From NCBI RefSeq assembly GCF_000685295.1, contig NZ_ARYL01000002.1:186001-250000 (forward strand): a DNA stretch of 64,000 nt, given 5' to 3'. Positions 1 to 9,307 of the stretch are shown one piece after another. Numbering within the stretch: position 1 is the stretch's first letter; every line of letters begins with the position of its first letter. The position numbers and the translations under genes are program-made. Origin of the DNA: Hyphomonas oceanitis SCH89. GTDB lineage: Bacteria > Pseudomonadota > Alphaproteobacteria > Caulobacterales > Hyphomonadaceae. Below the pieces are notes generated by a model. The model did no database searches and had not been told where the DNA came from. It saw only the letters and a program-made list of their open reading frames with translations.

Positions 1-733
1 GGGCGGCGAACACAGTGAGGACCATTGCACTCTGAAACATCGTGCTGCGCGAGCCATGATCGGCGCCGAATCCATAGAGGCGCGAGAGGACCGTGACCGA
101 GAGCGCGATGGCCAGAAGGTTGGTCATGAAGAGGAAGAAGGAGCCCCCCGCGACGGCCATGGAGCCGACGGCGAGGCCGTAGCCCGTGACCGCGAGCGGC
201 GGCATCAGGGCGGTGGCGATGGCGACGCCGACAATGGTCTCGCCCTTGCGCTGGATAACGGCATAGCCGCCGGCCAGACCCGAGAAGATGGCGACGAGGA
301 GGTCGAAGAAGTTCGGCCGTGTGCGGGCGATGATTTCCGGTGTGATCTCGGTCAGCGGTGACAGGCGTACGATGAGGAAAGAGATCGTGACGGCGGCGAC
401 GACGCCGAGGGCCATGGTGAAAATGGCGCGGCGCAGGGCGGCGAGATCGAGAATACTGAGCGAGAAGCCCATGAGCATGATTGGGCCCATGAGGGGCGAG
501 ATCAACATGGCGCCGATGATGACGGCTGGCGAGGAGAGTAGCAGGCCGAGTGTGGCGATGGCGCAGGACATGACCGCCATGAAGGCGTAGCGGCCGGATA
601 TCTGGCCTTCTTCGCAGGCATGGTCGACGACGGCTTCATGGTCGATCTTGCGGCCGAGACGTTTGAAAAAGACGCGGGCCTGCCGGCGCCATGTGTCGAG
701 GTTTTCGACAGCGGTGGTTTTGTCAAAGGCCAT
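1..733 (-). CDS. DUF389 family membrane protein (3' end cut off by window)
   Basis: The reverse strand from the ATG at 733 stays open to the window edge for 244 codons. The translation begins MAFDKTTAVENLDTWRRQ and then becomes very hydrophobic, with helices around residues 50-70, 80-105, 115-135, 155-180 and 185-235. The stretches ISPLMGPIMLMG and GVAIATALMPPLAVTG are hallmarks of the DUF389 family (TIGR00341-like), inner-membrane proteins of unknown transport or structural role. The C-terminus lies outside the window. It is separated from ispH by about 130 bases and is probably transcribed independently. The family assignment comes from motif recognition; no function is known. Confidence 0.85.
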   Translation of the reverse strand, partial: MAFDKTTAVENLDTWRRQARVFFKRLGRKIDHEAVVDHACEEGQISGRYAFMAVMSCAIATLGLLLSSPAVIIGAMLISPLMGPIMLMGFSLSILDLAALRRAIFTMALGVVAAVTISFLIVRLSPLTEITPEIIARTRPNFFDLLVAIFSGLAGGYAVIQRKGETIVGVAIATALMPPLAVTGYGLAVGSMAVAGGSFFLFMTNLLAIALSVTVLSRLYGFGADHGSRSTMFQSAMVLTVFAA

Positions 734-861
734 GGTTTTCGTGTCTCTTCGTCCGGGAGGGTCTGACGGCTTTACATCAAAAACCATACGCATTCATTAG
801 CGCGGACCGGATAGTTTATGTCTGGGTTTGCAGGCTGCATCGCCCGGATGGCGCGGGGAGT

Positions 862-1809
862 CTAGTCTGCGAGCACGCGGGGGAGCTTGAAGGTCACCGT
901 TTCCTTGGCGGTCTCAATGCTGTCCATGGTGACGTCAAAGCGGGCGCGGCACGCGTCGATGACGCCCTGGACAAGGTCTTCCGGGGCGCTGGCGCCGGCG
1001 GTGAGGCCGAGCGTCGAGACGCCGTCGAACCAGGACCAGTCAATGTTGTCGGCGCTGGCAATGAGTTCGGCGCGGGCGGCCCCGGCGCGCAGGGCCACCT
1101 CGACGAGGCGGACGGAATTGGAGCTGGTGCGCGCGCCGATGACGAGGACGAGCCCGGCGCCGGGCGCGAGGACTTTCACGGCGTCCTGCCGGTTGGTCGT
1201 GGCGTAGCAGATGTCTTCCTTATGGGGCGCCGACATGGCCGGGAAGCGGCTTTGCAGCACGGCCACGATATCGGCCGTATCGTCGACAGATAGCGTAGTC
1301 TGGGTGACGAAGGCGAGGTTGTTCGGGTCTTTCGGTGCGAATCGTTCCGCATCGTCGACGGTTTCGATCAGCGTAATGGCGCCATTTGGCAGCTGGCCCA
1401 TCGTGCCGATGACTTCCGGGTGGCCGGCATGGCCGATCAGGACGATTTCGCGGCCCTCAGTGCTGTGGCGTTCGGCCTCGACATGGACCTTGGAGACGAG
1501 CGGGCAGGTGGCGTCGACATAAATCATCTGGCGCGAGGCGGCCTCGGCAGGCACGGATTTCGGCACGCCGTGGGCCGAAAAGATGACCGGGCGATCGGTG
1601 GGGCATTCATCCAGTTCTTCAACGAATACAGCGCCCATGGCCTCAAGCCGGCTAACGACATGGGCATTGTGGACGATCTCGTGGCGCACATAGACGGGCG
1701 CGCCCCATTTCTTCAGCGCTTCCTCGACAATCTGGATCGCGCGGTCCACACCGGCGCAGAAACCGCGGGGGGCGGCAAGGCGAATGGTCAGGGCGGGTCT
1801 GTCGCTCAT
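862..1809 (-). CDS. ispH: 4-hydroxy-3-methylbut-2-enyl diphosphate reductase
   Basis: This is the last enzyme of the MEP isoprenoid pathway. It reductively dehydrates HMBPP to IPP and DMAPP with a [4Fe-4S] cluster in the cytosol. The 315-residue product has normal family length. The three cluster cysteines are visible at C18 (GFCAGVDRA), C102 ([11 protein letters not shown]) and C201 ([14 protein letters not shown]). H47, H80 and H130, together with E132 ([11 protein letters not shown]), match the substrate-binding histidines and the proton-relay glutamate. It is divergent from the lipoprotein gene at 1922, with about 110 bases between them for both promoters. Confidence 0.97.
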   Translation of the reverse strand: MSDRPALTIRLAAPRGFCAGVDRAIQIVEEALKKWGAPVYVRHEIVHNAHVVSRLEAMGAVFVEELDECPTDRPVIFSAHGVPKSVPAEAASRQMIYVDATCPLVSKVHVEAERHSTEGREIVLIGHAGHPEVIGTMGQLPNGAITLIETVDDAERFAPKDPNNLAFVTQTTLSVDDTADIVAVLQSRFPAMSAPHKEDICYATTNRQDAVKVLAPGAGLVLVIGARTSSNSVRLVEVALRAGAARAELIASADNIDWSWFDGVSTLGLTAGASAPEDLVQGVIDACRARFDVTMDSIETAKETVTFKLPRVLAD

Positions 1810-1921
1810 TTAATCATCTCCTGCCTCTGCAGCGTTGCGCCAAGGCGCCGAGCCCTTTAACACATCTCCAGCTACAGATGGACAGGCCCTTTCTACAGGC
1901 CAAGTAAGGACACGCCGACGC

Positions 1922-2479
1922 ATGCGCAAACTTTTACCTCTCATCGCCGTTGTCCTCCTTGTCGGTTGCCAGTCCAAGGTGGCCGAAGCGTTTGATACGC
2001 GCCAGAATGCAGGACCCTGCCCACCGGTGGGTTCGCTCTATGATGTGTCGCGCTATGTCCAGTTCGCTGATCCTTCTGACGAGACCTATAACAAGATCGC
2101 CTATACGGCCGAAATTACCGATGTGCGCAGCTTCTGCCGCTATGCCGGCAAGGACCCGCTGGATGTACAGCTGGAAGTCGACTTCGCCTTCGGCAAGGGG
2201 CCTGCGGCCGACCAGGACGGTCACACCTATCCTTATTTCGTCGCGGTCACGCGCCGGAACGGCAAGGTTCTGGCCAAGGAATATTACAATGTGGACGCCG
2301 ACTTCAACGGCAAGAAGCTGGACGGGAAGACGGAATCCTTCAGCAAGATCCTTATCCCGCGCCTGGATGAATCGATTGCCGGAACGAACTTCGAGATCGT
2401 TGTCGGCTTCGACCTGTCGGCAGACCAGCTTGAGTTCAACCGCGCGGGCAAGCGCTTCCTGCTCAACGCCGAAAAGTAG
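1922..2479 (+). CDS. small predicted lipoprotein, unknown function
   Basis: This encodes 185 residues. The ATG at 1922 is chosen over an upstream in-frame start because it places a classical lipoprotein signal at the N-terminus: MRKLLPLIAVVLLVGC, with the lipobox cysteine at C16. The rest is a soluble, mixed domain without repeats (for example DVQLEVDFAFGKGP near the middle and EIVVGFDLSADQLEFN near the end), plausibly a beta-rich periplasmic domain. The stop lies 3 bases before the argS ATG, so the two are probably co-transcribed. I do not recognise a named family. Confidence 0.8.
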   Translation: MRKLLPLIAVVLLVGCQSKVAEAFDTRQNAGPCPPVGSLYDVSRYVQFADPSDETYNKIAYTAEITDVRSFCRYAGKDPLDVQLEVDFAFGKGPAADQDGHTYPYFVAVTRRNGKVLAKEYYNVDADFNGKKLDGKTESFSKILIPRLDESIAGTNFEIVVGFDLSADQLEFNRAGKRFLLNAEK

Positions 2480-2482
2480 ACC

Positions 2483-4252
2483 ATGGCCAGCCTGACGAGA
2501 GACCTGACGGCGGCCGCGGGCGCCGCTTTCTCCGCCATGGGGCTGGAGGAACGCTGGGGCGCGGTGCGCCGCTCGGACAAGCCGGAACTGGCTGACTTCC
2601 AGTGCAATGGCGCGATGGGCGCGGCCAAGGCGGCCGGCAAGAACCCGCGCGAGATTGCCGCCGCCGTGGCAGATGCGCTGAAGGCCTATCCGCTGGTGCT
2701 TTCAGCAGAAGTGGCCGGGCCGGGCTTTATCAATATTCGCGTATCGGATGCGGCGCTGTCGGGCCGCGCAGCTGACGTGCTGGCCGATGCGTTGGCGGGC
2801 GCGGAGATGGCGCCGGACGCACAGGTGACGGTGATCGACTTTGGCGGGCCTAATGTGGCGAAGCCCATGCATGTCGGCCATCTGCGCTCGGCGGTGATCG
2901 GCGACACGCTGCAGCGCCTCCTGCGCTTCCTTGGCGACCGGGTGACGTCTGACACCCACCTTGGCGACTGGGGCCTGCAAATGGGCCACCTCGTGACGGA
3001 GCTTCACGACGAGCAGCCGGACCTGATCTATTTCGATGCCAATTATTCCGGGCCTTACCCGGAAGAGCCGCCTGTCACGATTGAGGATCTCGGGCGACTC
3101 TATCCCGCCGCGAGCAACAAGGCGAAGGCGGATGCAGAGCGCAACCAGCGTTCGCAGAATGCCGTGGCCGAGCTGCAGGCGGGACGGCCCGGCTATCGCG
3201 CGCTGCTGAAGCATTTCATCGACGTGTCGGTGGCGGCGCTGAAAGTGGACTATGCGTTCCTGAACGTTTCGTTCGACCTGTGGAAGGGCGAGAGCGATGT
3301 GGACCACCTGATCCCCGGCCTGATCGAACAGTTCCGCACAGCTGGCCTCGCCGAGGAAAGCGATGGCGCGCTGATCGTTCATGTCGCCAAGGAGAGCGAC
3401 AAGAAAGAGATGCCGCCGGTCATGCTGCTTAATTCGCGCGGCGGCACGGGCTATCACACGACCGATCTTGCCACGATCGAGGACCGGATGAGCACGATGC
3501 ATCCGGTACCGGAGCGCATGCTCTATGTGGTGGACCAGCGCCAGGCCCTGCATTTCGAGCAGGTGTTCCGCGCAGCAGAACTGGTGGGCCTGATCGACGA
3601 AGGCCATATGGAACATATCGGTTTTGGTACGGTGAACGGGCCGGACGGCAAACCGTTCAAGACGCGCGAAGGCGGCGTGCTGCGCCTCGCTGACCTGAAC
3701 GCGATGGCGTTCGAGGAGGCCGACCGAAAGCTTGGCGCCGCAAACCTGCCGGAGGACATGGGCACCGACGAGCGAGCGAATGTCGCGCGGCTCGTCGCGG
3801 TTGCGGCCCTGCGCTTTGCCGACCTGCAAAACACGCGCACGACGAATTACGTGTTCGACCTCGACCGCTTCACGAGCTTTGAAGGCAAGACGGGCCCCTA
3901 CCTGATGTATGCCGCCGTGCGCATCAAGTCGCTGCTGCGGCGAGCGGAAGCGGCTGGCAATGCGCCGGGCGAGATTGCCGTGGGCCATGATGCAGAGCGC
4001 GCACTGGTGCTGGCGCTGGATGGTTTCGGTGCGGCGCTGCTGGGCGCGCGCGAAAAGCGGATGCCGCACATATTGTGCGAACATGTCTATGGCCTGAGCC
4101 AGGCGTTCAGTGCTTTTTATGGCGCGCTTCCGATTGCCAATGAAAGCGACCCTGCGCTGCGGGCAAGCCGGTTGGCGTTGGCGAGCGCCGTGCTGAAGCA
4201 GCTGGAAGCGGGTCTCGGCATTCTTGGTATCGAGGTGCCTGAGCGGATGTAA
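2483..4252 (+). CDS. argS: arginyl-tRNA synthetase
   Basis: This class I aminoacyl-tRNA synthetase charges tRNA-Arg in the cytosol. The 589 residues fit the family. An N-terminal Arg-tRNA-synthetase additional domain (about residues 1-100, with DFQCNGAMGAAKAAGKNPRE) is followed by the HIGH-type signature in PMHVGHLRSAVIGD near residue 130. The central TGYHTTDLATIEDRM and DQRQALHFEQVF segments are conserved. The C-terminal DALR anticodon-binding domain starts near residue 470 (TGPYLMYAAVRIKSLLRR). It sits 3 bases after the small lipoprotein gene and ends 14 bases from the convergent sulfatase remnant. Confidence 0.97.
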   Translation: MASLTRDLTAAAGAAFSAMGLEERWGAVRRSDKPELADFQCNGAMGAAKAAGKNPREIAAAVADALKAYPLVLSAEVAGPGFINIRVSDAALSGRAADVLADALAGAEMAPDAQVTVIDFGGPNVAKPMHVGHLRSAVIGDTLQRLLRFLGDRVTSDTHLGDWGLQMGHLVTELHDEQPDLIYFDANYSGPYPEEPPVTIEDLGRLYPAASNKAKADAERNQRSQNAVAELQAGRPGYRALLKHFIDVSVAALKVDYAFLNVSFDLWKGESDVDHLIPGLIEQFRTAGLAEESDGALIVHVAKESDKKEMPPVMLLNSRGGTGYHTTDLATIEDRMSTMHPVPERMLYVVDQRQALHFEQVFRAAELVGLIDEGHMEHIGFGTVNGPDGKPFKTREGGVLRLADLNAMAFEEADRKLGAANLPEDMGTDERANVARLVAVAALRFADLQNTRTTNYVFDLDRFTSFEGKTGPYLMYAAVRIKSLLRRAEAAGNAPGEIAVGHDAERALVLALDGFGAALLGAREKRMPHILCEHVYGLSQAFSAFYGALPIANESDPALRASRLALASAVLKQLEAGLGILGIEVPERM

Positions 4253-4266
4253 GGGTGAGCCTTACG

Positions 4267-5607
4267 TCAGTCGTTGTGGCGCAGCAGGATCCAGTCGACC
4301 TTGCCGAGCACGAAATCATCCTTCGCGGCGCGCTCCCATAGGGGCGTATGGTGGTCGCCAACAATCAGGATGTCCGTGTTGGCGAGATCCGGGTCAGACG
4401 CGATTTCGTTGACTTCTTCAAACACGATCGCCCAGAGGTTTGTCAGTTCGCACACTGTCTTGTTGCGGATTTTCGGTGTGTCGGACCGGCAGCCCATCGT
4501 ATCTTCCGGGCTGTCGACATAGGGGATGTGGCTGTTGAGCGTCAGCCAGTAGATGAATTTGGGCGTATCCGGTTCGGTCTTTAGTCTCGCGTGAACGGCC
4601 TTGCCGACATCCGCATCGCAGAGGCCATTAAACACGCTGCCGCAGCGCTGCACGAAGTGTTCCGGTTGTTCGACTTGGAGCTGGTCCATGAATTCCATTT
4701 TCTGGAAGCCAATGCGCGGGTACCATTTGTCCCTCTGGAACATGTCCATCGTGAATCCGTGGAAGGCGATCGTGTCATAGCCGGCCGCGCCCAGCTGGTT
4801 CGGCAGGCAATTATCGGTCGGGGCGCCGGTGAGATAGTCGATATAGTCGCCCCAGCGGTTGCATAATTCGCGCGACGCGGCGCCGGTGGTGGAGCCGGAA
4901 TAATAGGTCTGGCCGTCTTCGACGCTGAAGCGGCCTTCGGGCAGGTTTTTGGTCAGGACCGATGTCAGAAGCTGGCGTGCTTCCGGGTCGGCATAGGCGC
5001 CCATGCCCTCAACCACGACGATCAGCAGGTTGGCGTGCTCACCGATAATTGCGTCCGCGCTGAGGCCGGACATTGTGCGGGCGCTCTGGAAGGGGACGTC
5101 GGGCTTGTTGAAGTAAGGCTGTGTCCACGCAAGGTCCGCGCCGGAAAGGGCGGCTGCCAGCAGCAGGGCGGGGACCAGCGAGGCCTGGCGGAGCGCCGCC
5201 CGGTTCCGGCTGATCAGCTAGGCCGACAGCGCCGACGTCGCCGTGACAACAAGCACAATACAGACATAGAGCGCTGACTTGGCCGGATTGATCGAGGCCG
5301 AGTATTTGAGCGAATCCAGCGCCACATCAAAGGGCAGATGGAAGGCCATCATGACCATCAGGGTCAGATCGATGAGGGCCGCGAGCAGGAACAGAATGAA
5401 GGTCAGGCGGGCGGGCAGGAAGAGGCCGGCGATGCCTGCCGCGAGAAAGAGGAGGGGCGAGATCAGTCGCGAGGCGATATAGAAGGGCGCGACGAGCAGG
5501 AACAACACGTTCGGGATGACGACTGCGAAGAGCGCGAACAGGAGAGCGTTGCGCGAGAAAAGCGCATAGCCCTTATCGGCCGCCGGTGCTCGCGTGGTTG
5601 TGAGCAT
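4267..5607 (-). pseudogene. LTA-synthase-like sulfatase gene interrupted by in-frame TAG
   Basis: Two open stretches lie in the same frame, separated only by a TAG at 5220-5218. The upstream half (ATG 5607 to TAG, about 130 residues) is a membrane domain of four or so helices. The downstream half (5217-4267) begins with a final helix (ALLLAAALSGADLAW) and carries an alkaline-phosphatase-superfamily sulfatase domain: VVVEGMG, the nucleophile region SGSTTGAASRELC, FIYWLTLNSHIPY and VGDHHTPLW. Together they make the usual 450-residue architecture of LtaS/EptA-type phosphoglycerol or phosphoethanolamine transferases. The first ATG after the stop (5073) falls right at the catalytic domain and would leave it without a membrane anchor. 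I read it as a nonsense mutation or a sequence error, less likely as two genuine genes. Confidence 0.75.
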
Positions 5608-5800
5608 TGTCACCAATATCTGCCAAAGCCATCCATCTGACAGACGTGTTATCTCATAACCCCTAAAACCCGATTAATCATGGCGGATGCCGCGGGGCAG
5701 GTGATCGAATAGCAGGCACATTGTGGATAGGGCGATGGCTGGCATAGTCCCGACTTGCCGGGGGGCTGAATTCGGTCTAGTTCCGGAATCAATTCAAACC

Positions 5801-5979
5801 CTGTCCCGGGAGAGAGCAGTCCTTAGAGGCTGCCGCCGAAGGCGCAACCGCCCCGGAAACGCTCAGGCAAAAGGACCGGACAGGGTCAACACGCTGGAAA
5901 GAGGCCTTCGAGGCCTCGCCGAAGGAGCAAGCCCGTATGTCGGGCGGAATCTCTCAGGCGCCCAGGACAGCGGGGGCGA
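5801..5979 (+). promoter_or_regulatory. tandem glycine riboswitch
   Basis: Two consecutive glycine aptamers precede gcvT. Aptamer 1 (about 5803-5885) has GGGAGAGAGCAG, GCCGAAGGCGCAACCGCC and the conserved CTCAGGCAAAAGGACC. Aptamer 2 (about 5892-5977) has TGGAAAGAGG, CGCCGAAGGAGCAAGCCCG and CTCTCAGGCGCCCAGGAC, closed by the flanking GCTGG/CAGCGG pairing. The short linker and shared layout match the classic tandem gcvT riboswitch, which turns on glycine degradation when glycine is abundant. The region is also open in the gcvT frame back to 5723, but that is incidental. Confidence 0.95.
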
Positions 5980-6028
5980 CGGTATTTCGGCCATGGGCCG
6001 ATCCGTCACCCTTTGGATTGATGGCGCT

Positions 6029-7186
6029 ATGGCTGATGACACACACGACGACCTGAAGCGAACCCCGCTTTATGACTTGCATGAAAAGCTGGGCGCCAAG
6101 CTCGTGCCGTTCGCGGGCTATGAAATGCCCGTTCAATATCCGATGGGCGTGATGGACGAGCACAAATGGACACGGACGCATGCCGGCCTGTTCGATGTCA
6201 GCCACATGGGCCCGTGCTTCCTGTCGCTGGAAGAGGGCATTGGCGGCGGTGACGAGGCACATGCCAAGATCGCCGCGCTGGTCGAGACATTGGTGCCGAG
6301 CGACATTACCGGCCTGAAACAGGGCCAGGCGCGCCTGACCGTTCTGCTGAACGAAGAGGGCGGGATCCTCGACGACCTGATCATTACGCGCCCGCTGGGC
6401 GATGAGGCGCAGGGCAGCCTGTACATCGTCGTCAATGGCGCGGTGAAGGAGCAGGACTGGGCGATCTTCGAGAAAGCGCTTGAAGGCAAGGCTGTGCTGA
6501 CGCGCGCTGATGACCGCATCCTGTTTGCGCTGCAAGGACCTGAAGCTGTAGACGTGATGAGTGATTTCTTCCCCGGCTGCGAAGAGCTGAAATTCATGCA
6601 CCACATGCCGTTCGAGCTGAACGGGACACGGTGCATCGTGTCGCGCTGCGGCTATACGGGCGAAGACGGGTTCGAAGTATTGGTGAGCCCGGCCGCGGGC
6701 CTGCCGCTGATCGACGAGATGCTGACGGATGAGCGGGTCGAGATGATCGGCCTTGGCGCGCGGGACTCGCTGCGGCTTGAGGCGGGCCTCTGCCTCTATG
6801 GGCATGACATGGACCCGTCGCGTGACCCGATCGAGGCAGACCTTGGCTGGGTGATCCAGCGCAAACGCCGCGAGGGTGGCGACTTCCCCGGCGCGGCGCG
6901 GATTCTTGCGAGCATACAGGACGGCGTCGCCGAGAAGCGCGTGGGCATCCGCCCGCTGGAGCGCGCACCGGCCCGGGAAGGCACCGCGATTGAGATTGAC
7001 GGCAAAGTGGTGGGCGTTGTGACGTCCGGCGGCTTTGGGCCGACGGTCGATCATCCGGTCGCCATGGGATATGTCGCGGTCGCCCATGCGGCGCCGGGCA
7101 CGAAAATCGACCTGATGGTCAGAGGCAAGGCACGGCCGGGCGAAGTGGTCGCGCTGCCGTTTGTTCCACACAATTACAAGCGATAG
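6029..7186 (+). CDS. gcvT: glycine cleavage system T protein (aminomethyltransferase)
   Basis: It transfers the methylene group from the aminomethyl-lipoyl arm of GcvH to tetrahydrofolate and releases ammonia. The ATG at 6029 gives [18 protein letters not shown] and 385 residues. The frame is open further upstream, but that part is the riboswitch. Family features are [42 protein letters not shown], the [19 protein letters not shown] block and the C-terminal [19 protein letters not shown] beta-barrel signature. It is the first gene of the gcvT-gcvH-gcvPA-orf-gcvPB operon under the glycine riboswitch. Confidence 0.96.
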   Translation: MADDTHDDLKRTPLYDLHEKLGAKLVPFAGYEMPVQYPMGVMDEHKWTRTHAGLFDVSHMGPCFLSLEEGIGGGDEAHAKIAALVETLVPSDITGLKQGQARLTVLLNEEGGILDDLIITRPLGDEAQGSLYIVVNGAVKEQDWAIFEKALEGKAVLTRADDRILFALQGPEAVDVMSDFFPGCEELKFMHHMPFELNGTRCIVSRCGYTGEDGFEVLVSPAAGLPLIDEMLTDERVEMIGLGARDSLRLEAGLCLYGHDMDPSRDPIEADLGWVIQRKRREGGDFPGAARILASIQDGVAEKRVGIRPLERAPAREGTAIEIDGKVVGVVTSGGFGPTVDHPVAMGYVAVAHAAPGTKIDLMVRGKARPGEVVALPFVPHNYKR

Positions 7187-7196
7187 GGCAGAGATT

Positions 7197-7589
7197 ATGA
7201 GCACGAAACTGACCGAACAGGTGACGTTCTATACCGAGGAACATGAATGGGTGACCGTCCATGGCGAACTCGGCACTGTGGGCATCACCAAATTTGCCGC
7301 CGAGCAGCTGGGCGACGTGGTGTTCGTCGAGACGCCGGAAGTCGGCAAGGTGTTCAAGAAGGGCGACGACATGGCCGTCGTCGAGAGCGTGAAAGCCGCA
7401 TCGGACGTGTACGCACCGGTTAGCGGCGAAGTGGTCGATGCCAATGCGGTGCTGGCCGACAAGCCGGAGACCGTGAACGAGCACCCCGAGACCGAAGGCT
7501 GGTTCTGCGTGATCCGCCTGTCGCATGGCGAAGAATTGTCCGGCCTGATGGACAAGGACGCCTATCTCGAATTCTGCAAAGGCCTTTAA
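7197..7589 (+). CDS. gcvH: glycine cleavage system H protein
   Basis: This is the lipoyl carrier that shuttles the aminomethyl group between the P, T and L proteins. It has 130 residues from the ATG at 7197, 10 bases after the gcvT stop; the upstream TTG-type extension is unlikely. The lipoylation lysine is K66 in VESVKAASD, inside the usual hybrid motif. N-terminal [25 protein letters not shown] and C-terminal [17 protein letters not shown] also match the family. It is followed 3 bases later by gcvPA. Confidence 0.97.
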   Translation: MSTKLTEQVTFYTEEHEWVTVHGELGTVGITKFAAEQLGDVVFVETPEVGKVFKKGDDMAVVESVKAASDVYAPVSGEVVDANAVLADKPETVNEHPETEGWFCVIRLSHGEELSGLMDKDAYLEFCKGL

Positions 7590-7592
7590 TCC

Positions 7593-8936
7593 ATGCGCTA
7601 TCTTCCCCTGACTGATGACGACCGCAAGGCCATGCTGAAAGTGATCGGCGCCAAAAGCGCGGATGACTTCTATGGCGACGTGCCGGAATCGGCCCGCCTT
7701 GGTGGCAAGGTGGCCGGTCTGCCGGACCATCAGGGGGAGCTGGCCGTTGAACGTCATCTCTCGAAACTCGCAGCGAAGAACCGCTCGGCCTCGTCGGGCC
7801 CGTTCTTTGTGGGCGCGGGCGCTTACAAGCACCACATTCCAGCCTCAGTGGACATGGTGATCCAGCGGTCTGAATTCCTGACGACCTACACGCCCTACCA
7901 GCCGGAAATCGCGCAGGGCACGCTTCAGACCCTGTTTGAATTCCAGACGCAGGTTGCGGCGCTGACGGCAATGGATGTGGCGAACGCCTCCATGTATGAC
8001 GGCTCGACCGCGTGCGCCGAGGCCGCCGTAATGGCCTGCCGCGTGACGCGCCGGAAGAAGGTGATCCTGTCAGGTGGCCTGCACCCGCATTATGCGGCGG
8101 CGACGAAACTGCTGTGCGAAGCGCAGGGGCTGGAAGTTGTGCAGCTGCCTGTCGCGGTTGATGGCGAGATGGCATTGGCGGGCGCCGTGGATGACCTGAC
8201 GGCATGTGTGATCGGGCAGAGCCCGAACATTTTTGGCACGGTGACGGACATGTCCGCTGTGGCCGATTCCGCCCACGAGAAGAAGGCGCTGTTCGTCTCG
8301 GTCTTTACCGAGGCAGTTGCGCTGGGCCTTGTGACGCCTCCGGGCGAAATGGGGGCGGATATTGCCGTGGGCGAGGGGCAGTCGATTGGCGTGCCGCTCG
8401 GCTTTGGCGGGCCCTATGTGGGCCTCTTTGCGTGTACCGAGAAACTGGTGCGCCAGATGCCGGGGCGCCTGTGCGGTGAGACTGTGGATGCCGACGGCAA
8501 GCGCGGCTTCGTGCTGACGCTGTCGACCCGCGAGCAGCATATCCGCCGCGACAAGGCGACGTCGAATATCTGTACCAATTCCGGGCTCTGCGCGCTGGCC
8601 TTCACGGCGCACATGACGCTGCTCGGCGATAAGGGCCTGAAGGATCTGGCGCTGCTGAACCATGAAGCGGCGTGTGACCTGGCCGATGCGCTGGAAGCTG
8701 TGCCGGGCGTGGAAATTCTGACGCCGCGCTTCTTCAACGAGTTTGCGTTCCGCACACCGATGAATGCCGAAGCGGTTCTGGCCATGCTGGACGAAGCGGG
8801 CGTTGTTGGCGGCGTGCGGGCAAGCCGCCTGTTCCCGGCAGAGCATATGGGCGATGTGATTATCTGCGCCGCGACAGAGTGCACGACACCGGAAGATATT
8901 GCGGCCTATGCGGCTGCGCTGAAGGAGATTGTCTGA
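7593..8936 (+). CDS. gcvPA: glycine dehydrogenase (decarboxylating) subunit 1
   Basis: This is the N-terminal half of a split P protein, the PLP-dependent glycine decarboxylase. It has 447 residues, typical for GcvPA in organisms with a two-gene P protein. Recognisable blocks are [66 protein letters not shown] and the segment near residue 320 with [13 protein letters not shown]. It lacks the PLP lysine, which is in GcvPB. Its TGA overlaps the ATG of the small inserted ORF. Confidence 0.97.
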   Translation: MRYLPLTDDDRKAMLKVIGAKSADDFYGDVPESARLGGKVAGLPDHQGELAVERHLSKLAAKNRSASSGPFFVGAGAYKHHIPASVDMVIQRSEFLTTYTPYQPEIAQGTLQTLFEFQTQVAALTAMDVANASMYDGSTACAEAAVMACRVTRRKKVILSGGLHPHYAAATKLLCEAQGLEVVQLPVAVDGEMALAGAVDDLTACVIGQSPNIFGTVTDMSAVADSAHEKKALFVSVFTEAVALGLVTPPGEMGADIAVGEGQSIGVPLGFGGPYVGLFACTEKLVRQMPGRLCGETVDADGKRGFVLTLSTREQHIRRDKATSNICTNSGLCALAFTAHMTLLGDKGLKDLALLNHEAACDLADALEAVPGVEILTPRFFNEFAFRTPMNAEAVLAMLDEAGVVGGVRASRLFPAEHMGDVIICAATECTTPEDIAAYAAALKEIV

Positions 8937-9307
8937 TGAACGAGCCCTGCGCACATACAGCTCGCGATGAGATCATTTTGGCAATGGAATCGGCGGGCTG
9001 GATGAATAATCATGAGACAAAAAAGGTGCTTCTATTTCAGAAGGACGGCACTAGCATTTACTTCAATGGACAAGATCACAGCCATATCGATCTCGTCTTT
9101 CACCCCGTTATCGTTGGGTCAAATTTTCGAGAATTTCAGAGTTTAGAAAATGCTCCTTCTGATCGCTTCATGTCCAATTATCGCGAACTTCCACAGAAGC
9201 CTTCTCCTGGACAACCGCTGAATTATTTTGGCGTCGGATGCAAATTCGATGGGATAGAAGAAGCGCTGAGCTTCGTTAAAAACCTCAACATTCCGGTGAT
9301 CGTATGA
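8936..9307 (+). CDS. small hypothetical protein nested between gcvPA and gcvPB
   Basis: The product has 123 residues. The ATG at 8936 shares its A with the gcvPA TGA, and its own TGA overlaps the gcvPB ATG at 9304, so the ORF is translationally coupled on both sides. Its base and codon use is clearly more AT-rich than the flanking gcv genes (AAA, TTT, ATT, TTA codons are frequent), which suggests recent acquisition. The protein is soluble with no signal peptide. Visible segments include SAGWMNNHETKKVLLFQ, DGTSIYFNGQDHSHIDLVF and a closing KFDGIEEALSFVKNLNIPV, suggesting an alpha/beta fold. I do not recognise a family, and nothing in it points to a glycine-cleavage subunit. Confidence 0.75.
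   Translation: MNEPCAHTARDEIILAMESAGWMNNHETKKVLLFQKDGTSIYFNGQDHSHIDLVFHPVIVGSNFREFQSLENAPSDRFMSNYRELPQKPSPGQPLNYFGVGCKFDGIEEALSFVKNLNIPVIV

Noticed and set aside
2702-4084. 460-codon open frame antisense to argS
   Set aside because: It lies entirely opposite a fully conserved argS, has no recognisable motif and looks like a high-GC shadow.
5218-5220. TAG read as pyrrolysine or a programmed read-through
   Set aside because: No sign of a pyrrolysine system or a read-through context, and the family does not use such a residue. A plain nonsense mutation or error is simpler.
5723-6028. N-terminal extension of gcvT through the riboswitch
   Set aside because: The frame is open but the DNA is the conserved riboswitch. 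GcvT homologues start at the ATG at 6029.
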